DNA from: Codonopsis lanceolata
Taxonomy: Eukaryota; Streptophyta; Magnoliopsida; Asterales; Campanulaceae
NCBI GenBank assembly: GCA_013146195.2
Contig: CM028377.1
Location: 1,178,001 to 1,242,000 of the forward strand
Reading direction: 5' to 3'
Length of the DNA stretch: 64,000 nucleotides
In this document: positions 33,121-44,735 of the stretch, in pieces
Layout of the letters: each line of letters starts with the position of its first letter
Position numbering within the stretch: the stretch's first letter is position 1
The notes under the pieces: model-generated
The model's database searches: none
Seen by the model: only the letters and a program-made list of their open reading frames with translations
What the model was told of the DNA's origin: nothing
Made by a program: the position numbers and the translations under genes

Positions 33121-34013
33121 CGCCAGTATGGGACGATGTCAGTATGAGACGATGTCAGTATTCAAATAAATCGATATAATAAATAATTTAAAATTAACAT
33201 ATCTTGGTAACCAATTAAAATAATATGATTATCCACAGTGGAATAAAAATCTAAAGTTACTCTGGTATTTTTTTTAGGGAAACATGGGCGGTACCCTGCT
33301 ATATTTTATTAATAGAAATAATATTACAAACTTGAGGGGGACAACCAGCCTTGCCCTTATAGGAGGGAGGACGGAGGAACCTGACCTCGAAAAGGAAATA
33401 CTAACAACAAATAAAAACTAAGAACTTTGAATTGAAGATAAACCTTATGCATCCATAATTATATCACTACTTAATCTTCTTCTGGTGGCTCTTGTTTCTG
33501 GTTTTGAAACGCGAGATGCAATAACTCTGTCCAGTATTTTCATCTACACGTGAGACAAAGAAGATTCAGACATATTAATATAACTATATGTTATGCATAA
33601 AAGTGATCAATTAAATTATAAAAAAAACATACCGCCTCATCTACAAATTTTGGATCCTCCCACATATCATCGTACATTGTTAGAGTTGGAGGTGGAGTTG
33701 GAGGGACATATTTTGGAGCAATGTGTAAGATAAAAACTATGTAAATTTAAAATGTGAATCATATAAAAACTATGTAATTGTAAAATATTAATGATATGTA
33801 ATTTTTAAAAGTTATGTAAGAATGACGTGTTTGCTTACAAATTCTTCAACCGAATCAGAATCATAAAAATCAAGTGGAGGGAGAGGTGGAGATGCTGGTG
33901 GATTGTCAAAAGCATTTGCTGGTACCTATTTGAAACCCTGTGTTAGAAAAATTACTATATAATCGCAAAAAGTGAGTTGGAAATTATAGGGATTTATACC
34001 TGTTGTAGAAGCA

Positions 34014-37000
34014 TTATAAAAGAACTTCAGGATAAACTATATTTGTTGTCGAAGTTTCTTCTTGTGATTGTAAGAGAATTGTTATCCTACTGAATGTAGT
34101 ACATCGAGATAGTGCAACGTATAATTGACCATGAGTAAACAACGGCGTCAGAAGATCAATCAGACAAATTTAACAGATTGGCCTTGTGATTTATTTATAG
34201 TCATTGCAAAGGCCAACCTAATTGGAAATTGACGTCTTGTAATGGGAACAGTAAGTTCAGAAGCAGAAGGTGTAAGAGAAATTCTTGGTATAAATACCAA
34301 ATTGCCAGCTTTATCTCCAGTTAAGATTTCAGCTTCAATAATACGTTGCGCACATCGAACTATCCTGAGTCTTGTTCCATTGCAAAGACCGTCCTTTGGA
34401 GCAAGATTTACGAGCAAAATAACGGGACAACCAATTTTTAATTGCAAATCGCAAATCAAGGAGGGAGACCAGGGAGGATTCAAAGAGTTTAAATATTCGA
34501 TTGGGTATCGATTTGCCATGATCGGATCACTTGTATCATCATCCACGTTTTTGTCGGCCGATAGATAACTGATGACATTTCCAGGGAATCTCTTCAATGC
34601 TTCAACATTTATGTTATTAACGTCATCATTACGTGCAGATAGAATAGTACGTTCAGTTAAGAATTTTGCTGAAGAAGTCCCAGTTCTATGCAGCTGTGGA
34701 TACACTTCTCTTATTAATTCAATGAGGTCTTTAGACTTTCGAATTGTAGAAGGTAGTTCAATGATTTCATTTGGATTGGTTCTATTGATTGAAATTAAAT
34801 TCATGTTAATAATAAAATTATAATTAATTTAAACCAGGAGATGTGTAAAATTGATATTACCTCGTTCAAATATGTAGCAAATTCAACATTTTGAATCATT
34901 TTGATCTAATCGCATGTTTTCCAATAGAGTCAAAATGTGAATCGATTCCAAAGTGTTGATTTTTGAAGAATTGATCCCACAATTTTTCACGATATCCTTC
35001 GGTACAACAGGCAAAGTTTGGCGAAAATCCCCACCAAATACAACGATAATTCCACCGAATGGGTTGTTGTTATCACGAACATCTTGAAGGCTACGATCAA
35101 CGGCCTCAACGCAATGATGGCGATGTTGCATAGGGACCTCATCCCATATAATCAATTTCGTCTCCCTAAACAACTCCACATGAATTATTTGTTTAGTGAA
35201 AGAACATATAGTGTCTTCCAACACATTCAATGGTAGACAAAATGTAGAATGTGCAGTTCTACCGCCTACCAACAATAATGATGCAATTCGAGATGATGCG
35301 ACACAAATCACGATATGACCAAGGGATCGGCATCTCCCTGCAATGGTGTTGTATAAAAATGTTTTTCCTGTACCAGCACCCCCATTCAAGAAAAAGGTCT
35401 TCCCTTGATTTTCAACCACCGAAGAGATTACAGCTTCGAAGTAGAGTCGTTGACCGTCATTCAAATAGTTAATATTTTCTTCCGCACCAGTTGTGCGATC
35501 ATCGTACTGGAGCTGCCTATGTTCCCACAATAGTCTGTTGTTGCCTACGATTTGTGTCCAATTTTCATTTGGGAGGGGCATCGGTGGAAAATCTTGTAAA
35601 CCTTTACCAGATTCTTGTAATATTTCATTCAAGAGATGCAAACCATAATCTGTTACTTGACTATCACTTGGATTTGTAATTCCGAAATTTATACGCAATT
35701 GGTGTGGAAGATCATCACATATATTCAATGCAAACTTATTCCACAACTCATCAGGCCGTATCGGAGAACATTGTGTTAGTATAAGCGCAAATAATCTTCT
35801 CAATTGATATCCAGTCTTCATAACTGATGCTTCTTCTAAACATTGCGCCCATTCTTCATCATCTTCTAAAAGACCCCGTGCAACACATGCATCTTTGAAT
35901 GTATCATATCGAACACCATTATACGTGCGTAAATTTTCCCACGATGTTGGGCCTTTCACAGTAATTAGTAATAGTCGAAGGTAAAATCTCTCTCCACTCG
36001 AGGGGCTAGCAAAATATATTCTACCAATAGCACTGCTTGGATAGTTAGGATGCATGCGTTTCCAAAAAAATTTATTCCAAGTGTAATTCTGTGGCATTTG
36101 TTGATATGTTAAACCTCGGGCCATTCTATCGGAAGCACAACAATTAAAAAAAGCCATTAATTTTGTTACTTTCTCCGCAGCTTGTTGACGTATCTGATCT
36201 CCTGACTGTCTTGAATCAAAAGTAACATTATGTTCTCCAGGGAGATGGAGATCCAATCGAACAACATTAGGAAATTCTTCATGTAAAGTGTTGCCAAATA
36301 ATCGCCATGCAGCTTCTGGCGGTCCAATATACCTCGCATCAAGATATTGTTTGATCTCATCTCCTCTCCCCAAAACCATTGTTGCTCTATCATGTCCTTT
36401 ATAGATGTATTTATTAATGTATTTCACACATCTCATCCCAGCACATACTTCCACATTAATATGACAGTTAAACATCTCTGTTAGATAAGGATTATACGGT
36501 ACAACATCTCTATGATCCAGTTGTTTCCCGCTCACCATCAATACCACGTCATTCTTGCGTCGACGATAGACTGGATAACCGTCAAAATCAATAGAAGTAG
36601 TTTCAGCCCATAGCTTTGGGTATCGTTTCTTGCAAAAATTATTCTCCATACATTGCGCACTTGGGTTTCTCATCCCGCATGGTCCATGTATCATGCATCT
36701 TTTTACTGTGTCAAAAAGTGCAGGGTTACTAATCGGATCAGGTAACTCAGCAGAGACCACCCTATCAACTTGTTCTGGTGTTTTGATCTTATCAGGTTCT
36801 GCGAGAAAAAATAGAGCATGCATATGAGGCAATCCTCTTTTCTGAAACTCGATTGTAAAAACATATGCTTCTATTCGTCCAAACACCCTATTTTCTTTAA
36901 CTGTTTTTATCAATTGTTTCCTCTTTAATTCAAAAACTCGTGCAACCAAATCTGGTCGATCACCGGCAGTTTGATTAGGTAGTAGAGCATCATTAATTTC

Positions 37001-39098
37001 TGGCCACGTTGGGTTAGCAGTCATGGTTAAGAAAATATCAGGGTGTTTGTATGCGCGAGTAATTGCCATAGAATCCTGAAAAATTTCATACATCTGTCTC
37101 GGTCCACCAGTGAAAGAAGATGGGAGAATATATCTTGTACCAGTTTGATCTGGTCTTGATCCCTCTTCATCATGGATTTCTTGGAGGTCTTTATAGCGAT
37201 CAACACGAAAAAATTGAAGGTTGTTTTCTCTAATGTAGTGAAGACGGTTTTGCTCCGTTGCAGCCCAGACATCGACCAAAAATTCCTGAAACAGTTTTTG
37301 GGCTCTCAAAATGGTTGAATATTCTGAAGTTCGTTGGAATAGACGATAACTATAATAATCCATCATTGTGAGTCGGTTTCTTGTTGTTGTACTTGGAGCA
37401 TCTATACGCACATCCCAAAGTGTCATTGACGGTTCCCACCCTAGCTCCCCAAATGGAAACAACAACACGTAGTGTAATGGTGCATATGCTGGGTGACATT
37501 CACTGATCCGCATTAAGCCTTGGTCTCCTCTGTAATACACAACAATATCTCTTGATCCCCTTCTTTCAGTACCATCACCCGGCAATATTACTGCAATCTC
37601 ATCTATTGTTGGTGCATTATACCGCCGTGGATCTGTTTTCGGATTGTAACGCAAAACCGCTGGTAAATCTTGATTAGATTGATCTTCATTTTGTTGTAAT
37701 ATTTCGTGAGCTTGACGAAATTTAGTTACAAATGGATTGTTTTGTAACAAACATTCTTGGATCATGGCCAAGAGTTCTCGATTCAAAGTCGGATTCTGAC
37801 GTTCACGGCTATTTAAGGCAGTCACCGGATCGTATATATAAAGCTGAGCATATATGGGATTTGTATTAGGTTGTGGTAATAATGCACCAGTGCGATGTCG
37901 CAATTCACCGTGGATAGTGAAGCTATAAGGACCCCTCCCAATCAGGACACTGCGATCTATTGTACATCCAAGGCTTGTAAAGGCATTTGCTGCATTATAT
38001 TGTCGAATGTGCTGAAAAAATGATTTCGACAGGTCGTCACTACCTTCATATAATGTCCTAAGCAGAGTGGGTGGATCACGAAGTGGAGGTAGCCTGATTT
38101 TCCCTTGAGAGCAACACGTTCCAAATTTGGGATTAGACCTAGCAGAGCCAACCAATCTTTCTTCAATCCAGTGCAATGCTTTGCAGTGCTGGCAAATGAC
38201 GTCCATTTTGCCAAGGGAATGTCGACTTTGATTCAAAACTTGTTGATTTTCAATGGCGGGTACATGAATCACATCATCTTCAAAGTTACTTATTTGGTCA
38301 TGTTCTTCTTCAGTTCTGAGAGGTTCTTCTAGTACGGTTGGCCTATATTTACAACATCAAATTATAAATTTTTAAGGTATGTTTATTTGAATTAAAAAGT
38401 AGTGAAAGTGAAAGTAAGTTACATAATAGAAGCAGTGCGTTGTTGGGAGGCATGCATTTGGCGTCTCCTCTGTCCTAATGCACGTCTCGAAGGAGGGAGA
38501 ACAATGTTTGAAGAACGCAGTTCGGTATTTGGTCGAGTTCTTTCTCGTTCGGCTCTTTCTCTTGCATAACGTCTTAATTGTCCAATTCCACGTCTACCAC
38601 GGGGTGTTGAACGTATTGGCGCGGTAGATGTACTTTCTGATGATGCAAAAGTATTACGATTGGGTACGTGAATCCTAGAAGATGAGCTTTCTCCTAACTC
38701 CATGTTCAAAGAAGGTTGGAACATTTGATGGGTTCTCTTTCGACTCAATCGCACAGCCAATTCATAATCGACATCCTAGAGCAATTAAGGGAACTAAATA
38801 AACTATCTATATTACATATATAATCTATATAAGTTCACATGTAGCATTGAAGTATGGCAATGACATAATATAAATGTTGGCAATGTAATATTTTTAACAT
38901 GTGTGTAAAATTGATATATGACGATATAATGAAGTGTTTAAAAAAACATATATGTCACGATCAAATACATCTATAGCATGAGCATGGAAGTATGACAATG
39001 ACAATACATTTTCTTCAAAATAGTCATACCTCTTGTACACTTGGTGGCGTTGGTGGTGCGGGTTCTTTTCCTTTTGTTGAATGTGAAGGTTGTTCCAT
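34014..39098 (-). pseudogene. Helitron Rep/PIF1-like helicase gene, frameshifted
   Basis: Exon 1 39098-39030 (ATG start, 23 codons), exon 2 38775-38423, exon 3 38342-34861, exon 4 34781 to a stop at 34,014; GT-AG introns with agreeing phases between exons 1-3. Exon 3 opens with a Zn-ribbon-like C-x2-C (CQHC) and later CC. It carries the HUH nuclease motif GLPHMHALFF (about 36,836-36,807), the Rep tyrosine motif YINKYIYKG (about 36,428-36,402), Walker A GGAGTGKT (about 35,384-35,361) and Walker B IIWDEVPM (about 35,158-35,135). Exon 4 has the helicase C-terminus with AMTINKSQGQS and, after a frame change, LFTHGQLYVALSR. Defects: a 1-base shift just after NMRLDQND near 34,890 and another near 34,163. 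Further in-frame acidic, proline-rich pieces at about 33,927-33,842, 33,721-33,635 and 33,549-33,450 may be 3' exons. Confidence 0.85.
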
Positions 39099-39494
39099 AT
39101 TATGAAAGTTGTTGCTGCGTAGATGATTAAGGGAGGGATAATTTAGTAAACGATCATAGTTTTATGGATCAAATATTTGGTTTAACCTTAAACCGTGTAA
39201 ACAGACGAAAAAACTATTTAAATATAAATTCAAAATCTATTGTGCATGTGGTTATAGTTAAAGTATGAAGAAAAAATAAGAATAATTTGGTAAAAGAAAT
39301 TTCTAAAACAGAAACGTTTAAAAACTGAACAATTTTTTTGAAACGATTAAAAATAAACAAAAAAATAGCACCACTTTCTTTTACGAAAAAGAAGGCGAGC
39401 AAGAAAAGAGCACCACGTTTAGAAAATTTCACTTTTAAAAAAAGGACAAAGAAAAGAAATAAATAAAGAGAAGTAGAAACTGACACGTTTATAG

Positions 39495-39540
<46 letters not shown>

Positions 39541-39590
39541 TTCACTTTTGATTTACTATGTAAAGCATGTGGGGTACAGAGTAAATTTTC

Positions 39591-39649
<59 letters not shown>

Positions 39650-40225
39650 TTCACTTTTAATTTACAGAGTAAATTTTCTAAAGCTTTTGTAGAGAAAGAA
39701 GGTTGCACTAATTCAACCCGAAACAAATTGACAAAGGTACGTAATTTTTGTAGAGAAAGAATGCCTTTTATGATTAAAAAAAATTAACTTTAAACCTTCA
39801 CGGGTATAGCTGGGGTGTATAAATCTAAATTTGATTATTATACTCTAAATTAACTTTACTGCCTTGACTTGATGTTATTTAAAGCTATGTCTTTTCAATT
39901 AAAGCTATGTCTTTTCTCACTCTCTCTCTCTCTAAGTAAAGCTATGCCTTTTCTCACTTTAAACCTCGATCCTTACATCCTTTTCTTTATTTATTTAAAG
40001 CTATGTCTTTAAATTTTAAAGAAGAAAGTGATTCTTCACCCTTTCGACCCTCTCTCTCCTTACATCCTTCTCCTCTCCACCAACTGTAACCCATGAAACC
40101 CAACAGTCACACCAATTCCTACCTTCTCTATCCAGCCACTGCGTGGTCAACGGCCGATTCCAACTTACCACCAACACCTTCCTCCGCCTCTTCCACACTC
40201 TCCCTTCTCACGAAGCGAGATGAAA
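39099..40225. other. Gene-poor DNA beyond the Helitron gene
   Basis: Contains two (TAA)n runs (39,497-39,537 and 39,591-39,647), each followed by AAATTTCACTTTT and AGTAAATTTTCTAA words, so a short segment is tandemly duplicated. The words AAAGCTATGTCTTTT recur three to four times at 39,880-40,010. The 5' end of the Helitron must be somewhere in this stretch, but I could not find it. Confidence 0.4.
39497..39647. repeat. Two (TAA)n microsatellites separated by about 50 bp
   Basis: 39,497-39,537 and 39,591-39,647 are TAA runs. The sequence after each (AATTTCACTTTTRATTTAC) is nearly the same, so run plus flank was duplicated together. Confidence 0.9.
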
Positions 40226-40412
40226 AAGCTAGAGTAGGCTGATGGCTGATGGCTGCTGGGTGCTGGGTGCTGGCATGGAAAAGTTGTGCTGGGCAAAAGA
40301 ACAGAAAGAAAAGAGAAAGAAAAGAAAGCAGAAGAATGGAGCTCGAACTTTTTTCTTACCGGTAAACACTGGGTGATGGGCGGAGGCAGATCAAACTTGT
40401 GATGGGTGGAGG
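40226..40412. repeat. Left copy of a direct duplication flanking CACTA sequence
   Basis: Starts AAGCTAGAGTAGGCTGATGG and ends CTTGTGATGGGTGGAGG. The right copy is at 40,851-41,023. The left copy is longer by small internal expansions (GATGGCT, GCTGGGT repeats). Confidence 0.85.
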
Positions 40413-40850
40413 ATTTCCGTCGCTGTTTAGCTACGGATATTTCCGTCACTGATTTGCTACGGAATTTCCGTGAGTGTATAGCGACGGAAATTTCCGTTCC
40501 GACGAAGTCAATCCATGCTACGGATATTTCCATTGATTTGCTACGAATTTCCGTGAGTGTATAGCGACGGAAATTTCCGTCACGATCGATGACGAATTCT
40601 CATATCTGACGGAAAATACAATATTAAAATATGCTTTTTAGTGACGGAAATTTCCGTGAGTGTATAGCGCCGAAATTTCCGGCAACGGAATCTGGATGTA
40701 GCGACGGAAGATAAGGGATATTCGAAAAGATGCTTTTTAGCTTATTTGAATTTAGCGACGGAAATGATTTTAAAAACTAATTTGACGGAAATTCCGGCCG
40801 AGATAGATTTTCCGTCGTTGTCTCCGCCAGTACCCAGCTTTCTAGTAGTG
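40413..40850. mobile_element. CACTA (En/Spm) element end fragment, 438 bp
   Basis: The right edge reads AGCTTTCTAGTAGTG, the inverse of a CACTACTAGAAA terminal repeat. The inside is made of subterminal repeats built on GACGGAAATTTCCGT, GAGTGTATAGCGACGG and TTTGCTACGGA in both orientations, the usual transposase-binding array of CACTA elements. The other terminus and all coding sequence are missing. Confidence 0.8.
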
Positions 40851-41023
40851 AAGCTAGAGTAGGCTGATGGCTGCTGGGTGCTGGCATGGAAAAGTTATGC
40901 TGGGCAAAAGAACATAAAGAAAAGAGAAAGAAAAGAAAGCAGAAGAATGGAGCTCGAACTTTTTTCTTACCGGTAAACACTGGGTGATGGGCGGAGGCAG
41001 ATCAAACTTGTGATGGGTGGAGG
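40851..41023. repeat. Right copy of the direct duplication flanking CACTA sequence
   Basis: Begins exactly at the CACTA terminus with AAGCTAGAGTAGGCTGATGG and ends TTGTGATGGGTGGAGG, matching 40,226-40,412 with few substitutions (GTTATGCTGGG versus GTTGTGCTGGG; AACATAAAG versus AACAGAAAG). Confidence 0.85.
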
Positions 41024-41617
41024 CAGAGGAAACTTTTCAGTGTATAATTTCCCTTCCTTGAAAGAATACAGATAGAAGAAAATCGAGGCCGAACGGAGTT
41101 TGATAGGGAGAGAAAATCGGAGGGAGGGGTTTTGTTTTATAGATCCATTCAACCCACTCCAAATAGACTAAGGATTTGGATTTTCAATGACCAAATTAGA
41201 GAATGAAAAGGAGGAAGAATGCGTTGGTGGAAGCCGGAAAAGTTGGAAGTGGAACAAAATAGGATGAAAAGGATGAAAAGCGGAAAAATTGCAAGCAGAA
41301 CTGTGAACGGAACAGGAATCTGCATTTTAGGAATTTTAACCACCTTTCACACGCTTACAAAAATGATTCAATCTTGGCCGTACGAATTTGGTTAAAAAAT
41401 CAATCTCAACCTCTCATTAGCCTTTATCAATTGCACATGTGCAATCCAAGATCTATTGTAATATAGATATTGTCTTACATGATTATATATAATTGAAATG
41501 ATTAGGTCTGCAAGACCTTTCCTAATACTAGTATGGAAACACAATATTTCGCATTGTTTACAATTGATAGTAGATGGGTGATTCTCACCAATGGTACACA
41601 TTACCATTTTGCTCTTA
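41024..41617. other. No gene established
   Basis: Minus-strand frames at 41,152-40,967 and 41,343-41,149 are short, hydrophobic and unsupported by any motif. Sequence composition is slightly richer in purines than the surroundings, so an exon or leader of a captured or decayed gene is possible but not shown. Confidence 0.35.
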
Positions 41618-41829
41618 AACAACTCACTTTTATCGTTTAAACAACTTATCTCGATCGTTCAAATGAATCACTTGGCCGTTTAAACTACTCACCTCTATAC
41701 CTAAGTAGTTAAATTACTCGCATTTATCGTATAAACTATTCACATTGGTCGTTTAAATTACTCATCTTTCTCGTTTAAACTACTCACACTGCTTGTTTAA
41801 GCTACTCTCCTTGCTCATTTACTCATTTT
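41618..41829. repeat. Minisatellite, unit about 22-25 bp (CGTTTAAACTACTCAC type)
   Basis: Roughly nine degenerate tandem units of the form AAACTACTCACnnTnnTCGTTT. Each junction contains a GTTTAAAC-like palindrome (for example TCGTTTAAACTACTCAC at about 41,780-41,796). Spacing varies from 22 to 26 bp. Confidence 0.75.
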
Positions 41830-42488
41830 ATGTTTCATTTTAGAGCTCGTTTAGTGTAGCGGCTTTAAAACGCAACTGTTTTAAAACACATATTTTTAAA
41901 ACTCAGTTTTTTTTTTCTTCATAAATGTGTTTGGTGTATCATTTCAAAAAGTAGTACTACTTGAGTAACTATTCATAATGACTATCTTACCCTTTTGAAA
42001 GGAAGATATCATTTGTTAAAATTTAATACTGACATAAGAGCATGACCAATGAGAGGTTTTTCGATTGGTTTTTCAATCTAAAAAAGTTGTGTGAAGCTTT
42101 TTCACCATAGTGGCTAGTTTGTTGGAGATCTTTACGGAAGAGCCGGTCCTTCCACATAGAGTTATTTTTTCCCAATGGTGGTGAACCCATGTGCAGGTAT
42201 GTTTCCCTCTTCCTTCCTTCCCCTTCTTTCTATCCGTTTTTTATATTTTTTTTCTACTGTTGCACAACCGTTTTTTTCCACTATAAATACACCTCTATTT
42301 TTTTCATTTCATTCATTTTTCTTCGTTATCAAATTACAAAAATGGATGGTGAAAATGCCAATCTCTCAAAAAAATTATCATGCTGATTATTTGTAATTTA
42401 CTTCTTGTTTGTAGTAATTAATTGCTTAATGTTGTACTCTTTTTTCAATTTATAAAATTTCAATAATATTGTCAAATCGTTATTGCTC

Positions 42489-42491
<3 letters not shown>

Positions 42492-42555
<64 letters not shown>
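42492..42555. repeat. (AT)n microsatellite
   Basis: About 32 AT units, immediately followed by a Stowaway-type left end. Confidence 0.95.
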
Positions 42556-42558
<3 letters not shown>

Positions 42559-42665
42559 CTCCATCCGTTTTAAAATAATTGACTTAAAACTTTTCATTTT
42601 AAGAAAACATTTTTACCACTCTTCCCTTACTCTTTCTACCTACTTTAATTTATGACCACTTGTTC
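42559..42665. mobile_element. Partial Stowaway MITE (left end only)
   Basis: CTCCATCCGTTTTAAAATAA and the interior words TTTTACCACTCTTCCC and CTACCTACTTTAATTTATG match the 875 and 25,501 elements. The right terminus is missing. Confidence 0.6.
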
Positions 42666-42669
42666 AAAG

Positions 42670-44270
42670 ATATTTCTTAAGGGTAAGAAGGTCATCTGTT
42701 CAAGACAAGGAAAAGAAGAAATAAAGAGCAGTATTGTCTTAAACAGAAGAAACAACAGTCAAGGAGAAGAATTGAAGAAGCTTCTAGTTCCTTAAAAAGT
42801 CATCCTTCTAACAGCAGTTATGAGGTCTGCTTAAATTCCTTCAAATCAACCACAATTTGGAAATCTACACAAATAAAAAAAATCTCATAAATCAACTACT
42901 CCAACCCCCAAATTAAAATGCCCTAATTTCATATCAAATAAATATACATTTCCTACCAAGATATTGAACACACAAAAACCCTAAATGCAACATCACTTAA
43001 GAAGTTAAATTACCAAACTATCCTCCTTTGATTTTAAAAGAAAAAGTACTTAACTTTAAAATAGCTATGTTTACCAAACTACCCTTCTTCCATTTAAAAA
43101 AAAACTCAATTAAACTAAATTAAAACACATATCTAAAATCAAGAATATCGATGAGGTATATAGGTGGAGAATTAGAAGCACTTTCTCTCTTCTAGCAATT
43201 CAATGAACGTCGTGACCCAGCTAACTGATCACTGTCTTTCTCTTACTGAAGGATTGACCCTAAAAATCCCAAAAATCGGACGGCAGCCTAACTCCTCTCC
43301 GGCGACTCTTTCTTCTTTCTCTATCTATTGGCCGGCTCTCCGGCGACTCTATCTTCTTTCTCCGTCTCTTGGCCGGCGTCTCTCACTCTCCACTCTCACT
43401 CTCAGAGAGCCCGTTTCGAAGCTTCAAGGTGAGTTCCTACACTGGTATTTAGTTGAAGTTGAGGTTTCAATCAATGTGAATTACTTGTACATAATGGATA
43501 TTTAGTTGAAGTTGAGGTTTCAATCAATGTGAATTACTTGTATGTTTGTTATATTGGTTTTGTTTTGTTTGGAAGGCTGTGAGTTCTTTGAAGTGTATAT
43601 GTACACTGGCATAACATTGCCCCAGATGACCACTCATACTGTGAGCTTCATGATTCATGTGAAATTAAAACTCCCTCAGTCCCATAAAAGAGTCCTACCT
43701 TGCATGTCTATTAAAGGATAAGGGAATAATTGTTTCAATAATTACTGAATTTCAATGAACATGAAAATCTGTTGAAAAAGACTTGCCATTTCAACTATCA
43801 ATGCGATAATAATCAACTGTTTGCCATGACTACTACCATATTAGGCTCTTTTATTATTTTCCACAATCAAAGATTCTTAGTAGATTTTTTGGACTAGATA
43901 ATGCTAAAGTTTTATGGTGAAACACACAATGTTGGAAAAAAAAAAAAAAGGATGAGGGAATGTCCTGAGTTCGGCTTAAGCTGAATCAACTATTCCCTCA
44001 GCCTTTAATAGATTGATTCTTCACCAACTTGTCGTTAATGAAGATGTTACAAGCCTAAAAGTGTTGGTAAGTTGATATTGAATACCTGATCCTTTGTCCA
44101 AATCTTGTTTTCAGACTGGTTTCAAAATTTTCTAACTTTGAAGATTCTGACAAATAGAAAATGGAAGGTTCATCATTCACCAAATACAATAGTGGTTCTA
44201 TTTTTATTTGGTCAACTTACAGCCAAAGTATTGCAAAGGGAACCTTCATTGTGGTTGGAAAAGGAAATGT
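42670..44270. other. Gene-poor DNA with a possible orphan leading exon at 43,203-43,434
   Basis: From 43,203 an ATG opens a 100-codon frame. A GC-richer stretch ends at AAG|GTGAGT (43,430-43,435), a good donor site. Within it a 41-bp unit (CTCTCCGGCGACTCT, then TTGGCCGG) is tandemly duplicated at 43,295-43,377. Right after, a 53-bp unit (TATTTAGTTGAAGTTGAGGT) is duplicated at 43,446-43,551. CT-rich, low-complexity leaders of this kind are common in plant genes, but no second exon is found downstream, so this is at most an isolated fragment. Confidence 0.35.
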
Positions 44271-44284
44271 CTAAAGAATCCAAA

Positions 44285-44645
44285 CAAAGAAAAAAATCGC
44301 TAGTTTATTTTGCAAGCAAAGAAAAAAATCGCCACCTTTTTATAAAAAAATTCAAAAAAGTCGCCAGGTGTTTTAAAAAAACATAAAAAAAAAGTCGCCA
44401 CTTTTTTAAAAAAATTTTGACAAAAATCGCCATGTTTTTAAAAATTTTTTGAAAAAGTCGCCAGTCGCCACGCCGGGTTTTTAAAAAATATGAAAAAAAT
44501 CGCCATGTTGTTTTAAAAAAAAATTTAAAAATCGCTAAGTTTTTTATAAAAAATTTAACAAAAATCACTAGGTTTTTTATAAAAAAATGAAAAAAATTGC
44601 CAAGTTGTTTAAAAAATAGGTAAAAAAGTCGCTAGCCTAAAAAAA
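44285..44645. repeat. TCGCCA minisatellite, unit about 35-45 bp
   Basis: Tandem degenerate units of AAAAAtCGCCAtGTTTTT plus a run of A/T. About nine units, with TCGCCA, TCGCTA and TTGCCA variants of the core. The antisense 87-codon frame (44,568-44,305) with repeating WRFF/FFK is a by-product of the repeat. Confidence 0.8.
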
Positions 44646-44659
44646 ATTGTCAGGACTGA

Positions 44660-44735
44660 AAAAATGCCAACTTCCTTACAGTTTACTTCCTCTTACAGTT
44701 TTCTTCTTCTTACAGTTTTCTTCTTCTTCTTTAAA
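44660..44735. repeat. Short CTTCTTACAGTTTT tandem repeat
   Basis: Three to four units of TTACAGTTTTCTTCTTC follow the TCGCCA array directly. Confidence 0.75.

Larger units (their letters stand above)
33091..39098 (-). mobile_element. Helitron (rolling-circle transposon), 5' terminus unresolved
   Basis: The minus-strand 3' end has a 7-bp stem (CCGTGCC/GGCACGG at 33,104-33,120 with a 3-base loop), nine bases, then CTAG at 33,094-33,091, followed by T. That is the canonical Helitron 3' terminus inserted before T. It encodes a Rep-helicase gene reading toward that end, as in autonomous Helitrons. I could not identify the 5' TC end; it must lie above 39,098. Small frameshifts in the gene mean this copy is probably not autonomous now. 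Just inside the 3' end there is a short repeat of GACGATGTCAGTAT (33,123-33,165). Confidence 0.85.

Noticed and set aside
34242..35679. Several plus-strand frames of 60-110 codons
   Set aside because: Antisense shadows of the Helitron helicase exons.
39548..39787. Frame with a long poly-isoleucine run
   Set aside because: Translation of a (TAA)n/(ATA)n microsatellite.
40165..40533. 122-codon minus frame with repeated EISVA units
   Set aside because: Comes from CACTA subterminal repeats (GACGGAAATTTCCGT) read through into the duplicated flank.
44305..44568. 87-codon minus frame with repeating WRFF/FFK
   Set aside because: Produced by the TCGCCA minisatellite on the opposite strand; unit length is not consistently a multiple of three.
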